Assembly (NCBI GenBank): GCA_000154345.1
Contig: DS480345.1
Span: 186,001-250,000, forward strand
Length of the DNA stretch: 64,000 nt
Direction of reading: 5' to 3'
Origin: [Clostridium] leptum DSM 753
GTDB lineage: Bacteria > Bacillota > Clostridia > Oscillospirales > Acutalibacteraceae
Shown: one piece after another, positions 31,220 through 40,363 of the stretch
Layout of the letters: each line of letters starts with the position of its first letter
How positions within the stretch are numbered: position 1 is the stretch's first letter
Position numbers and translations under genes: made by a program
The notes under the pieces: model-generated
Told to the model about the DNA's origin: nothing
Seen by the model: only the letters and a program-made list of their open reading frames with translations
Database searches by the model: none

Positions 31220-32452
31220 CTACAGCTCCTTTTTATGATCCCGGATACCCAGGTCGTTGTGGATCACCGAGCCAAACGAAACAGCCTCCCTTCCAAATTT
31301 TGCCCGGATTTCGTCCAGAGCGGTTTCCAGGTTTTCCTGCTTTTCCTCCTCCTCCCGTTCTCCCGGCGGATCAAACAGGGACAGCTGCTCCTGAATGGTA
31401 TCCTCTCCGTCGCCCACCAGGTTGGCGCCGGTAATGGACAGCATTCGAATAGGCGCTGTTATTTTCCAGCTGTCCAGGATAATCGCCAGCGCACATTCAT
31501 AGAGATCCCGGGAAAGATGGGTCGGCTTTTTTAAGGGCCTCTGCCTGGAAATCACACGGAAATCCGGGTCTTTGATCACCACCTGGACCGTGGCGCATTT
31601 TACCCGGTGCCTCCGCAGCCGGGAGGCGACCTGGTCGGCGATCGCCCGCACGCCAAGGCGGATGTCCTCAATGCCTGTCAGGTTCCGTTTAAAGGTAATG
31701 CTGTTGCCGATGGATTTTACCTCCCGTTCTTCATAAACGGAGCGCACCGGGCTTTTATCCAGGCCGTTGGCGTAAAGAGATAAGGCAGCCCCTTGCTTGC
31801 CGAGCTTTTTCTCTAAAAGCTCCCGGTCCAGACGGGCCAGATCTCCAATCGTCCGCACTCTCAGCTTTTCCAGGGCCGCTTTGGAGGAGTCCCCCACGAA
31901 GATCATCCGGTCCACCGGCAGAGGCCAGAGCAGCTCCCGGAAGTTTTCCCGGGAAATCACCGTGGTGGCGTCCGGCTTTTTATAATCGCTGCCCAGCTTG
32001 GCGAACACCTTATTAAAGCTGACCCCCACCGAGATGGTAACGCCAGTCTCCTCCCGCACGGCTTTTCTCAGCTCGTCGGCGATTTTTTTGCCGCCGCCAA
32101 ACAGCTCCCGGCTTCCCGTCACATCCAGCCAGGATTCGTCAATACTGAAGGGTTCCACCAAATCGGTATATCTTTGATAAATTCCGTTGATCCTCTTAGA
32201 GAACAGGGCGTACTGGTCATGGTGCGCCGGAGCCAGTACTAGCTGAGGACATTTCCGCTTGGCCTGCCAGATGGTCTCCGCTGTTTTGATTCCATACCCT
32301 TTGGCAAGCTCGTTTTTCGCCAGGATAATTCCCCGACGGCTTTCCGGATCACCGCAGACCGCCATTGGAACTGATCGCAGCTCCGGGTGGAGCACGCATT
32401 CCACCGACGCGTAAAATCCATTGCAGTCGCAGTGTAAAATCGTGCGCTCCAA
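31220..32452 (-). CDS. dinB: Y-family DNA polymerase (DinB/UmuC type)
   Basis: A 410-residue error-prone translesion polymerase. Catalytic carboxylates lie in ILHCDCNGFYASVE and in EPFSIDESWLDVTG. A helix-hairpin-helix (VRTIGDLARLDRELLEKKLG) and a little-finger domain with SIGNSITFKRNL follow. QEQLSLFD is a beta-clamp binding peptide near the C-terminus. TTG at 32452 is preferred because AAAGGGG then lies 9 bases upstream; GTG at 32461 would touch the ribosome site. The HCDCNGF variant and the tail beyond the clamp peptide fit the UvrX/YqjW-like branch of Firmicutes. The region upstream is shared with hsp20, with CIRCE between the two. Confidence 0.93.
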   Translation of the reverse strand: MERTILHCDCNGFYASVECVLHPELRSVPMAVCGDPESRRGIILAKNELAKGYGIKTAETIWQAKRKCPQLVLAPAHHDQYALFSKRINGIYQRYTDLVEPFSIDESWLDVTGSRELFGGGKKIADELRKAVREETGVTISVGVSFNKVFAKLGSDYKKPDATTVISRENFRELLWPLPVDRMIFVGDSSKAALEKLRVRTIGDLARLDRELLEKKLGKQGAALSLYANGLDKSPVRSVYEEREVKSIGNSITFKRNLTGIEDIRLGVRAIADQVASRLRRHRVKCATVQVVIKDPDFRVISRQRPLKKPTHLSRDLYECALAIILDSWKITAPIRMLSITGANLVGDGEDTIQEQLSLFDPPGEREEEEKQENLETALDEIRAKFGREAVSFGSVIHNDLGIRDHKKEL

Positions 32453-32531
32453 CCGGCGCACCCCCTTTCTAGATCAATAGGCTTACCATTCAGCCGCTCT
32501 TCAACACGCGTCATTTCAGCTTGTTTTTATA

Positions 32532-32558
32532 TTAGCACTCTCTATATATGAGTGCTAA
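32532..32558. promoter_or_regulatory. CIRCE operator (HrcA site)
   Basis: Exact consensus: TTAGCACTC, 9-base spacer, GAGTGCTAA. HrcA binds CIRCE and represses heat-shock genes. A rightward promoter TTGTTT (32521-32526), 16 bp, TATATA (32543-32548) would lie within it. On the other strand TTGTAA/TATAGA with a 16-bp spacer would also overlap, so both hsp20 and dinB could be controlled. Confidence 0.95.
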
Positions 32559-32683
32559 TTATTTACAATTTATACATGATTTCTGCGAAATTTTTTCATA
32601 ATCCCCGGCTATACTATAATCATCAGGAACGAAAGGGTCCTGTGAAAATAGATAGATCAAAGCTTAAGAATGGAGGAATCAGT

Positions 32684-33109
32684 ATGTTTGATCTAATGCC
32701 CTTTAACCGCAGGGAAGACAATTTATTCCATTACCTGGATAATTTAGAAAAGAACTTTTGGGGTGACCTTGCCACCAACGTATCCTCCTTCCGCACCGAC
32801 GTGCTGGATAAAGGCGATAAGTTCGTATTAGAGGCCGAATTGCCCGGCTTCCAAAAAGAGGATATCGATATTCATGTGGAGGGCAACACTCTGACCATCT
32901 CCGCACAGCATAAAGAGGAATCCGAAGAAAAGAAAGACGACAAGTTTGTACGCCGGGAAAGAAAATACGGCTCCTTTACCAGAAGCTTCGACATTTCCGA
33001 TATCGATCAGGCTAAAATCAACGCCTCCTATGATAACGGAATCCTCTCGGTAGAGCTTCCCAAGCAGGTAGAAGTGGTGCCGGCCCCCACAAAAATCGAT
33101 ATCAAGTAA
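32684..33109 (+). CDS. hsp20: Small heat-shock protein, Hsp20 family
   Basis: A 141-residue ATP-independent chaperone that holds unfolding proteins. The alpha-crystallin domain covers about residues 36-125 (FRTDVLDKGDKFVLEAELPG, FQKEDIDIHVEGNTLTISA, ERKYGSFTRSFDIS, ASYDNGILSVELPK). No C-terminal I-x-I/V is obvious; the tail ends APTKIDIK, where IDI may play that part. ATG at 32684 follows GGAGG by 6 bases; upstream in-frame codons are the untranslated leader. CIRCE and a second possible promoter (TATAAT at 32615-32620) lie upstream, followed by a long leader. Confidence 0.95.
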   Translation: MFDLMPFNRREDNLFHYLDNLEKNFWGDLATNVSSFRTDVLDKGDKFVLEAELPGFQKEDIDIHVEGNTLTISAQHKEESEEKKDDKFVRRERKYGSFTRSFDISDIDQAKINASYDNGILSVELPKQVEVVPAPTKIDIK

Positions 33110-33136
33110 GGTTTCCTTCCTTTTTCTCTTCCCTTC

Positions 33137-33168
33137 AGCCCCCTGAACAATTCAGGGGGCTTATTTTT
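33137..33168 (+). terminator. Terminator of hsp20
   Basis: AGCCCCCTGAA pairs with TTCAGGGGGCT around a 3-base loop, then TATTTTT. Confidence 0.92.
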
Positions 33169-33306
33169 ATCGAAATCCTCACCGCGTATCCGTTTTCCGC
33201 AGCCTGGATTCCTCAAAAATTTCATAAAGGCTCCAAGAAGCCGCCCGCACTTTCTGAAGCCCCGGACACTTTTCATTTTAGGCAATATACTTTTTCTATA
33301 AAATAA

Positions 33307-33335
33307 TTGACAATCATATTGTTATATTGTATATT
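33307..33335 (+). promoter_or_regulatory. Sigma-A promoter
   Basis: TTGACA (33307-33312), 17-bp spacer, TATATT (33330-33335), 36 bp before a small membrane-protein gene. Confidence 0.85.
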
Positions 33336-33370
33336 TTTATTAAATCTACTTGTGTTAGGAGGGCAGCGCA

Positions 33371-33733
33371 TTGAAGCATTCTAAAGCCTGTTATCTTACC
33401 GCATCCATTCTCTCCGTAGTTCTTCTATTTCTTCTGACGCCCATACAGCGTTATTTTTCTTATCTCGCCTCTACCACCTACGACATAAGATGGGCATGGA
33501 TCAGTCTGGCTGAAGTCGCGGTTATGGCCGTCTTTTTCGGTCTGTCCCTATGCTGGTCCCGGGAGCTCTCCCGGAATTTCCGGATTCCAGCGGAAGCGGT
33601 AAAGGCCGCTCTTGCCCTGGCGGCTCTGGGAATGGAATTTTTTTATTACAGAGCTCCTTCCACAGTCGCTGTTTTCTGCGCGGCTCTTTTCCTCACCGGT
33701 TTTTTCGCCAACCTTACCGGCCGGCGGCCATAA
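33371..33733 (+). CDS. Small membrane protein of unknown function
   Basis: A 120-residue protein starting with TTG, 7 bases after GGAGGG. Three or four hydrophobic segments are visible: about 7-23 (YLTASILSVVLLFLLTPI), 42-62 (AWISLAEVAVMAVFFGLSL), and a C-terminal pair from about 78. No family was recognised. The consensus promoter and good ribosome site argue that it is real and expressed on its own. Confidence 0.65.
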   Translation: MKHSKACYLTASILSVVLLFLLTPIQRYFSYLASTTYDIRWAWISLAEVAVMAVFFGLSLCWSRELSRNFRIPAEAVKAALALAALGMEFFYYRAPSTVAVFCAALFLTGFFANLTGRRP

Positions 33734-34255
33734 GCAGAAAAAGCTCCGTTTTGTTTTCGTTCCTTGGCGTTCCTTTTTCGCACCTTATGATTTGCTTTGA
33801 AGCTCCGCTTGCCGCGCCGCGAGGGCTTTTTTCAGGCGGCATAAGTCCCCGCGCCCGGCGCGCTGTTGTCCGGCATGACCGCTAAGCTGTCCGGCCCGGC
33901 TTAAGGGCCGCTTGGACTATGCTCTTGACGCCGGCGTAAAAGCAAGGGAACGGCGGCATGAAACCTTTTCGGAACACAAAACAATGATACCACGATACGC
34001 CGCAAAAGCGGACTTCCGTCCTGCATGGAATCGCAAATCCATTCTGTTTTGCTCCCATGCTTGCTCAGGCGTCGGAAATCTTCGGCTTCGCCTGCCCTGC
34101 GATTATTATACCACAATCCTCTCTCAGAAAGAATCTCCGGCTCACAAAAAAGCACCCGGCGCTTTTTAGGCATGTACCGCCTGAAAAGCGCCGGGTGTTC
34201 TCGTCTTTTCCTATAAGCTTGGCTTCCATTCTTGGCGGCCCGCGCCTGCGGCCCT
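33734..34255. other. Intergenic region before glgP 3' end
   Basis: GC-rich to 33900, then mixed composition. Apart from the glgP terminator at 34146-34200 nothing is recognisable. Overlapping frames at 33901-34311 lack ribosome sites and change frame across the hairpin. Confidence 0.5.
34146..34200 (-). terminator. Terminator of glgP
   Basis: A long stem, CACCCGGCGCTTTTTAGGC with GCCTGAAAAGCGCCGGGTG (one mismatch), 7-base loop; leftward it ends in T6. About 56 bp past the glgP stop. Confidence 0.9.
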
Positions 34256-36592
34256 TTACCGGTTCGACCAGATTTCCTCATAATACTGGCGGATCGTCCG
34301 GTCGCTGCTGAACTTTCCAGCGTTGGCCATATTCAAATAGCACTTGCGGTAGAAAAGCTCCGGATTCTGATACTCCCGGTTGGCCCGCAGGCGGGTCTCC
34401 TGATAGGAATCAAAATCCTTGAGCAGAAAATAGTGATCCGGCTGGTGCCAGGACGCGCCCTTCAGCAGCGCGTCGTAAAGCTCCCGGAACATACCGGTAC
34501 CGCCGTCGGAAAAGGTGCCGTCCACCAGGGAATCCACTGCCCGGCGCAGCCGGGGATTGCTTTGGTAAAGCTTAACGGGGTCGTAGGACTCCCTGATTTT
34601 CTCAATTTCCTCAATTCTGGCCCCGAAAATATAATTGTTATCCTCTCCGGCCTGCTCCACGATTTCGATATTAGCGCCGTCATAGGTTCCTAAGGTCACA
34701 GCGCCGTTGAGCATAAATTTCATGTTGCTGGTGCCGGAGGCCTCTGTTCCCGCCGTGGAAATCTGCTCTGAAATCTCCGCCGCCGGCATCAGCTTTTCCG
34801 CGTAGGACACCCCGTAATTGGTGAGGAACAGAACCTGCATCCGACCCCGCACCGCCGGGTCGCCGTCGATCAGCTTTGCAATCTCGCTGATATATTTGAT
34901 GATCCCCTTGGCTCGGAAATATCCGGGCGCCGCCTTGGCGCCGAACAGGAACAGGGTAGGTGTAAAGCCTGCGATCCGGCCCTCCTTTAGCCCGTAATAA
35001 ATATCTAAAATGGAAAACGCGTTCAATAACTGCCTCTTATACTCATGAAGCCGCTTGGCCTGAACGTCGAACAGGAAGTCCGGGCTGACCGTTACCCCTT
35101 CCACTTTTTCAATATAGTCCGCCAGTACCTGCTTATTGCGGCGTTTAATTTCTCCAAAGCGCCGGAGCGTCTCCGGATCGTTCTGGAACCGCTCCATTTT
35201 CTTCAGCTGGTCCAAATGGGTGATCCATCCGGAGCCGATTCGTTCCGTAATGAACCGGGACAGCGCCGGATTGCATTGCAGCAGCCATTTCCGCTGGGTG
35301 ATGCCGTTGGTCTTATTCTGGAATTTCTCCGGCGTCAGCTGATACCATTCCTTCAGCACGGATTTTTTCAGAATTTCCGTGTGGATCTGGGCCACACCGT
35401 TCACCGCGTGAGAGCCGTATACGGCCATCCGGGCCATATGCACCAGACTGCCGTCCATAATCAGATAAGGCGCCTGGGCCTGGCCGGTAATCCCCTTTTG
35501 CTCCAGCGCTTTCAGCAAAGACCGCTGGAGCATCATCACATAGCGGTACACCTGCGGGATCACAGAACGGAACAGCTTCACGCTCCACTTCTCCAGGGCC
35601 TCCGCCATGACCGTGTGGTTGGTATAGGCGAAGGTCTGCCGGATAATCGGGAACGCCTGCCGAAAGGACATTCCCTTTTCCTCCATGAAAATCCGCAGCA
35701 GCTCCGGGATCGATACCACCGGATGGGTATCGTTAAGCTGGATCGCGTACTCCTCTGAAAAATGGGAAAAATCGCCGCCATATTTTCCCTCATATTTTTT
35801 CACCAGATCCCGCAGAGAGGCGCTGCTGAAAAAGTACTGCTGCTTTAGACGCAGGCGCTTGCCTGCGTCAGTATCGTCGTTGGGATACAGAACCGCGGAA
35901 ATCGCTTCCGCCCGGTTTCTTTCCTCATAGGCCTTATCATATTTCTGCTCATTGAACAGATCGAACCGGAATTCCTCCATCGGTTCCGCCTGCCACAGCC
36001 GCATGGTATTTACCGTTCTGCCGCCGTAGCCGATCACCGGATAATCATAAGGCACCGCCCAAACGCTTTGACCCTTGAAATCCACCCGGACCCTTTCATC
36101 CTCCCGGCGCACCGACCAGGGATCCCCGAAGCGCAGCCACCGGTCAGCCGTCTCCTTTTGGAACCCGTTCTCAAAAGATTGGCGGAACAAACCATACCGG
36201 TAGCGGATGCCATAGCCGTTCATGGCAATGCCGTGGGTTGCGGCGGAATCCAAAAAGCAGGCCGCCAGACGGCCCAAGCCGCCGTTTCCCAGGGCGTCAT
36301 CCTCGATTTCCTCCAGTACGGAAGCATCCACTCCGTTTTCCCGCAGCAGCTCTTCTGTTTGATCCGCCAGCCCTAAATTCACCAGGTTGCCGGAAACCAG
36401 CCGGCCCACCAGAAACTCCGCGGAAAAATAGCACACCTTTTTCCCTTCTTCAAGCCGCCCCCAGTTTTTTCTGGCCTGGCACATGGCGGCCGCAGAGACG
36501 CTGTGGTATATCTCCGTCGCATCCGCCTCCGCCAGAGCTTTGCCGTATTGCAGTCTGAGAAAGGATATCACATCTTTTTGAAATTGACTCAT
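34256..36592 (-). CDS. glgP: Glycogen/starch phosphorylase
   Basis: A 778-residue PLP enzyme that releases glucose-1-phosphate from alpha-1,4-glucan ends. The PLP-binding motif is EASGTSNMKFMLNGAVTLG near residue 640. EDDALGNGGLGRLAACFLDS and LNDTHPVVSIPELLR are other hallmarks. At under 800 residues it is of usual bacterial size. ATG at 36592 follows AGAGG by 6 bases; a start 11 codons upstream is possible but weaker. It has its own promoter and terminator and faces a LacI-family gene, a likely local regulator. Confidence 0.97.
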   Translation of the reverse strand: MSQFQKDVISFLRLQYGKALAEADATEIYHSVSAAAMCQARKNWGRLEEGKKVCYFSAEFLVGRLVSGNLVNLGLADQTEELLRENGVDASVLEEIEDDALGNGGLGRLAACFLDSAATHGIAMNGYGIRYRYGLFRQSFENGFQKETADRWLRFGDPWSVRREDERVRVDFKGQSVWAVPYDYPVIGYGGRTVNTMRLWQAEPMEEFRFDLFNEQKYDKAYEERNRAEAISAVLYPNDDTDAGKRLRLKQQYFFSSASLRDLVKKYEGKYGGDFSHFSEEYAIQLNDTHPVVSIPELLRIFMEEKGMSFRQAFPIIRQTFAYTNHTVMAEALEKWSVKLFRSVIPQVYRYVMMLQRSLLKALEQKGITGQAQAPYLIMDGSLVHMARMAVYGSHAVNGVAQIHTEILKKSVLKEWYQLTPEKFQNKTNGITQRKWLLQCNPALSRFITERIGSGWITHLDQLKKMERFQNDPETLRRFGEIKRRNKQVLADYIEKVEGVTVSPDFLFDVQAKRLHEYKRQLLNAFSILDIYYGLKEGRIAGFTPTLFLFGAKAAPGYFRAKGIIKYISEIAKLIDGDPAVRGRMQVLFLTNYGVSYAEKLMPAAEISEQISTAGTEASGTSNMKFMLNGAVTLGTYDGANIEIVEQAGEDNNYIFGARIEEIEKIRESYDPVKLYQSNPRLRRAVDSLVDGTFSDGGTGMFRELYDALLKGASWHQPDHYFLLKDFDSYQETRLRANREYQNPELFYRKCYLNMANAGKFSSDRTIRQYYEEIWSNR

Positions 36593-36694
36593 TTTGTTCC
36601 TCTTTTCTGTTTCACTGGTCATCAAAACAATCTATGTTTATTGTGGCGTAAAAAGTCAGGATTTTTCCGTAAAACCCGGGATATTTTCAGGAAC

Positions 36695-36723
36695 ATTTTA
36701 CCAATTTCTTTTTGTGCTGTCAA
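36695..36723 (-). promoter_or_regulatory. Sigma-A promoter of glgP
   Basis: Read leftward: TTGACA (36723-36718), 17-bp spacer, TAAAAT (36700-36695), about 100 bp before the glgP start. Confidence 0.75.
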
Positions 36724-36822
36724 GAAACGTCCCGGCCGCCGGAGCCCGGTATTTCCGGATTTTTTACAGACAGCGGCCCTTGAGGACCGGAAGCGGGGCC
36801 GAAAAACCTTTGGTATCAGCGC

Positions 36823-36851
36823 TTGTCAATTTTGAAAACCAGAGGTATACT
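36823..36851 (+). promoter_or_regulatory. Sigma-A promoter of the second LacI-family gene
   Basis: TTGTCA (36823-36828), 17-bp spacer, TATACT (36846-36851), 40 bp before the ATG. Confidence 0.8.
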
Positions 36852-36890
36852 ACTAAATTGTAGAATCCTATCAAGTCAGGAGGTTCGGCC

Positions 36891-37898
36891 ATGGTAACCA
36901 TCACGGATATCGCCCGGCGGCTGGGCGTTGCGGTAAGCACGGTTTCTAAGGGGCTTAACGGCGCTAACGACGTCAGCGAAAGCACAAGGGCATTGATTTT
37001 AAAAACCGCTGTTGAGATGGGTTACGCCGGCCGAAAGGTGCAAAAATCCGGCGTGCGGAAGGTCTGCGTTTTAGCGGAAAGGGAAGAATTTCTTTCCGCT
37101 GGCCAATTCGGCTATGATCTGGCCGTGGGGTTCCGAACTACGGCCGCCCAAAACGGCTGGCAAGCCGATTTGGCGCCCTTTCAGGGGCTTCTGTCCTCTC
37201 AAGAAGCTTTGGATACTTTTTTGCTCCGCCATAATTACGCCGGTGCATTTCTGATAAAGCAGCCGCTCGATTCTTTTTTTCAAGCCAATTATTTAAAAAA
37301 CTTAATTAATTCAGCCTTCCCATTGGTCTTTTGGGAAGAGGAATCCAACGGCCCCTGTTCAGGCAGTGTTGGAAGCGACCACAGGCGCGGCGCCTTTATG
37401 GCGGTAGAGCATCTCTGCCAGCTCGGGCATAAAAGAATCGCTCTATTGAACGGTTTGCCGGATTTTCCGTTATCCGGGCTGTGGGCTGCGGCTTATCGGG
37501 ACGCTCTGGAGGTTCTTCAGCTAACGTATCAGGACGCCCTGTATGCCGACTGCCGCGGAGAAGAAAGCGTCCGCCCCTTTGTGGACCGGCTTTTGTCCTT
37601 TGGCGCCACGGCTGTACTGTGCGCGGGCAGTCAGGCTTCCAGCTCTGTGCTTGCCTGCCTGCGGGCGATGGGCCGCCGGATTCCGGAGGAAATCAGCGTG
37701 CTGGGGCTTAGCGGCCGTCTGGAAGCGTCAGAAAAAAAGGAACCCTTTACCGTGGTTCGCCAGGACAGCCTCTCTTTGGGAAGAGCCGCCTTTTATATGC
37801 TGGAAGGACTTCGGAATAAGATCCCCATGGGGCGTCTGCTGCTGCGGCCCCAGCTGATCCTCCGGGATACCACCGGGCCCTGCGCCAGGCACCTTTAG
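36891..37898 (+). CDS. LacI-family transcriptional regulator near glgP
   Basis: A 335-residue repressor with the helix-turn-helix right at the N-terminus (VTITDIARRLGVAVSTVSKG). The sugar-sensing domain contains DHRRGAFMAVEHLCQLGHKR, ATAVLCAGSQASS and EISVLGLSGRLE. The hinge is KGLNGANDVSESTRALIL. AGGAGG precedes the ATG by 8 bases. Divergent from glgP with 298 bp between, so control of glycogen breakdown and of itself is a reasonable guess. Several residues usually involved in ligand contacts differ from typical members, so the effector is not predictable. Confidence 0.92.
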   Translation: MVTITDIARRLGVAVSTVSKGLNGANDVSESTRALILKTAVEMGYAGRKVQKSGVRKVCVLAEREEFLSAGQFGYDLAVGFRTTAAQNGWQADLAPFQGLLSSQEALDTFLLRHNYAGAFLIKQPLDSFFQANYLKNLINSAFPLVFWEEESNGPCSGSVGSDHRRGAFMAVEHLCQLGHKRIALLNGLPDFPLSGLWAAAYRDALEVLQLTYQDALYADCRGEESVRPFVDRLLSFGATAVLCAGSQASSSVLACLRAMGRRIPEEISVLGLSGRLEASEKKEPFTVVRQDSLSLGRAAFYMLEGLRNKIPMGRLLLRPQLILRDTTGPCARHL

Positions 37899-37978
37899 GC
37901 CGGCTTCCGCCGCGTTTTTCAGCTTTTACCGTGGAACCGGCGCCACAGGCTTTTAGGATAAAGCTCCCTGTCAAAAAA

Positions 37979-39418
37979 CTATTCCCTGGAGCCGGAAGCC
38001 TTTTTGCCCCCCTTCCGCCGTGTCAGGAAGGCTCTGCCGCTTTGCAGCAGGCTTTTGAGCAAATCCCGAAACAAAAAGCAGAACAGCGCGAACACGCCCA
38101 ATCCATAGCAGAAATTCACCAGCCTGCCAAAGGCGAAATATACATATCCGGACACTCCCAGCAGGACGACGGAAAACAGAAAAAAGGGAAACGGAAATTT
38201 CGCTCCGGTTTCCTTTTTCAAAATCGCCTGGCGGATTACGATACACGCCGCGAAGCCCAGCAGCAAGGCCAGGCTGGCAGCCTGGGCGCCGATCCAGCGG
38301 ATCGTCAGGTGCAGGCAGGCCACGTTGACAGCCGCCGCCGCCAACGTGGAAACCATTACCACGTTGGTCCGTTTGTCCGAGCTGAAGATATACCCTAAAA
38401 AGCCGGAGTAAATACTGGCGCCGGTCGAAATGAGATACAGAGGCACCAACGGAAAGGCGCCGGCATACTCCGGCCCGATGAAAAACGAAAACACCACATT
38501 GACGACCGGGAGCAAAAGCGCCAGAGTCAGCGTCAAAAAACGGTAATAGTAGGACATTGCCCGGGTATAGAAAGCGCCCTTATCCTCCTCGCCTCCCTTG
38601 GAGAAAAACAGCTCCTGCCAGGCCATGGAAAAGCAGCTGGACACCAGAGTCAGGGCTACGGCGAATTTCCCGGCGGCGCTGAACACCCCGTTTTCGCTGA
38701 GCCCCAGCAGATTTGTGACCATGATGCTGTTATAGTTGGTCAAAAAACAGGCGCACACCGCGTTGGCGGCCAAGGGCAGAGAGAACCGCAGCATCCGCTT
38801 CAGCAGCCTGGGCCTCACCAGCTTAGGATGGATGGCTCTGAGCAAATGAACCTTTCTTTCCAGCATCAGAATCTGCACCACATACCCGGCGATCGCCGCC
38901 AGGTAAAGAGATTTTACCGTCATGGAAAAGCCCAAAATCAGCGCCACATTGGTCAGGGAATTCACCAGGCTTCCTACGATGCCGGAAACGGCAAAAACCG
39001 CGTTGTAGCCCAGGCCTCTGGTGGTATAGGTGTAGATCGCCTGAATCATGCTGCAAAGCCCCATGATAAAAATCAGGAGCAGGTACTGTAAATCCAGAGC
39101 CAGGGCCAGCACAGCAAAAACGGCGCAGTATCCCAGCAGCGACACACAAAAAATCACCAGGCCGTTGGTGATGGCTTTTTCCTTGCCCCGACGGCCCTCA
39201 TAGTCGAACATAAACCGCATAATGACGGACCAGATCTCCATACAGAGGATGGCGATCAGAATATCCAGGTAGTTGGTGGACGTATTAAAATAGCCGTATT
39301 CATCCGTGCTGATGCGGGTGGTATATAAGGGCAATAGAAAAAAGGAAATGATCTTGGTCAGAACATTTCCCATAAAATAGACCATAGAGGATTTGAAAAA
39401 CTTCTTCGTGCTGCTCAC
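37979..39418 (-). CDS. Polysaccharide flippase-like membrane protein (MOP/Wzx superfamily)
   Basis: A 479-residue integral membrane protein with about 12-14 hydrophobic helices. The opening segment MGNVLTKIISFFLLPLYTTR is the typical first helix of O-antigen/teichuronic-type flippases, and STDEYGYFN the following loop. A basic tail (LTRRKGGKK) ends the protein. The GTG start follows AGGAGGGG closely. No glycosyltransferases adjoin it, so the exported glycan is unknown. Convergent with the LacI gene. Confidence 0.88.
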   Translation of the reverse strand: MSSTKKFFKSSMVYFMGNVLTKIISFFLLPLYTTRISTDEYGYFNTSTNYLDILIAILCMEIWSVIMRFMFDYEGRRGKEKAITNGLVIFCVSLLGYCAVFAVLALALDLQYLLLIFIMGLCSMIQAIYTYTTRGLGYNAVFAVSGIVGSLVNSLTNVALILGFSMTVKSLYLAAIAGYVVQILMLERKVHLLRAIHPKLVRPRLLKRMLRFSLPLAANAVCACFLTNYNSIMVTNLLGLSENGVFSAAGKFAVALTLVSSCFSMAWQELFFSKGGEEDKGAFYTRAMSYYYRFLTLTLALLLPVVNVVFSFFIGPEYAGAFPLVPLYLISTGASIYSGFLGYIFSSDKRTNVVMVSTLAAAAVNVACLHLTIRWIGAQAASLALLLGFAACIVIRQAILKKETGAKFPFPFFLFSVVLLGVSGYVYFAFGRLVNFCYGLGVFALFCFLFRDLLKSLLQSGRAFLTRRKGGKKASGSRE

Positions 39419-39875
39419 AAAGCCCCTCCTTTTATCAGGCGGACCAGTAGATCCTGTTTTCCCAAATTTTCAGTCTGTCATATGCCGGCAGTGGAATACT
39501 GTTTTATCATCATAACTATTCCATGGCTTTTTGAAAAGATTTTAAGCTGCCGCAAAGCCCGTTAAACAACAAAAAGGAAAATGTGCGTTACCGTTATTAT
39601 AGCACATTTTCCTTCCGATCCTGTTTTTGCCGGGTAAGTTCACTAAATATTTACTTTTCCATCTTTCCCAGCCAGCCGGAGACAATTCCTGAAATCATCG
39701 CGCCAAGGCCGCAGGCATCTTAACCTAATTGCCAGCAGCAACGGTTTATTCCCTGCCCCGCTTTCCCTTGAAAATCCCGCAGCCTCTGATTCTTCTCCGC
39801 CTCTGGGCCCCGCCGCTGCCTCCGGGCTCCTATCCTGCTCAGAGGACTCTGAAAAATGCTCTTGCCCCCTTGCTT
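39419..39875. other. Intergenic region upstream of the flippase
   Basis: Holds the terminator at 39569-39614. A leftward stretch at about 39649-39700 encodes GLGAMISGIVSGWLGKMEK and then a stop, in frame with a stop just upstream; it may be a remnant of a small membrane protein but is too short to name. The rest is featureless. Confidence 0.45.
39569..39614 (-). terminator. Terminator of the ROK/DUF523 transcript
   Basis: AAGGAAAATGTGC pairs perfectly with GCACATTTTCCTT around a 15-base loop; leftward it ends in T5. Confidence 0.8.
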
Positions 39876-40349
39876 CTATTCCTGTTCACGGCCGGGAACG
39901 GCCCCATCCGGCAGCTTTTCCAGACCGGTTTCTCCCACCACGGTGATCCCGTGATTCGTCAGCAAGCCGGCCGCTATCCCCATTCCGGGAATTTTCCGGC
40001 CGGTAAAGGTGCCGTCGTAAATGCAGCCGCACCCGCAGGAGGGGCTGTTTTCCTTTAAAACGGCAAATCTGCATCCCTTCTCCAGAGCCAAATCCAGCAC
40101 CCTTTGCGCGCCCTTTTCAAAAAACGCCGTCAAGTCCCTTCCATCTCTGGAAATAACCCTCCGGCAGCCATCGACCATCCTCTGTTCCGCCGGTTCCCTG
40201 GGAGCCTTTAACCCGCCCATCGTTTCGGGGCACACGGAAATCAGTTCTCATTTTTCCCGCAAGGCGCAAACCGCCTCGTTTCTTTTGGCCTTTCCGTCGT
40301 AACGGCAAGGATGCCCCAAAAGACATCCGCTTACCAGCAATTTTTCCAT
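39876..40349 (-). pseudogene. DUF523 gene interrupted by a single in-frame TGA
   Basis: The frame from ATG at 40349 gives MEKLLVSGCLLGHPCRYDGK..., the exact start of DUF523 proteins (S-CLLG--CRYDGK). After 33 codons there is a TGA at 40250-40248. The same frame then continues ELISVCPETMGGLKAPREPA, also the canonical DUF523 continuation, to a stop at 39876. The C-terminal part retains KENSPSCGCGCIYDG. Without the TGA it would be a full-length protein of about 156 residues. It starts 14 bp after the ROK gene and would be co-transcribed. Nonsense mutation, sequencing error or readthrough are possible; selenocysteine is unlikely since the position is not a conserved Cys. Confidence 0.88.
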
Positions 40350-40363
40350 AACGCCGCGCTTCC

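Noticed and set aside
40248..40250. TGA in the DUF523 gene as a selenocysteine codon
   Set aside because: The position is not a conserved Cys in the family as I recall it, and no SECIS-like hairpin directly after the TGA was evident.
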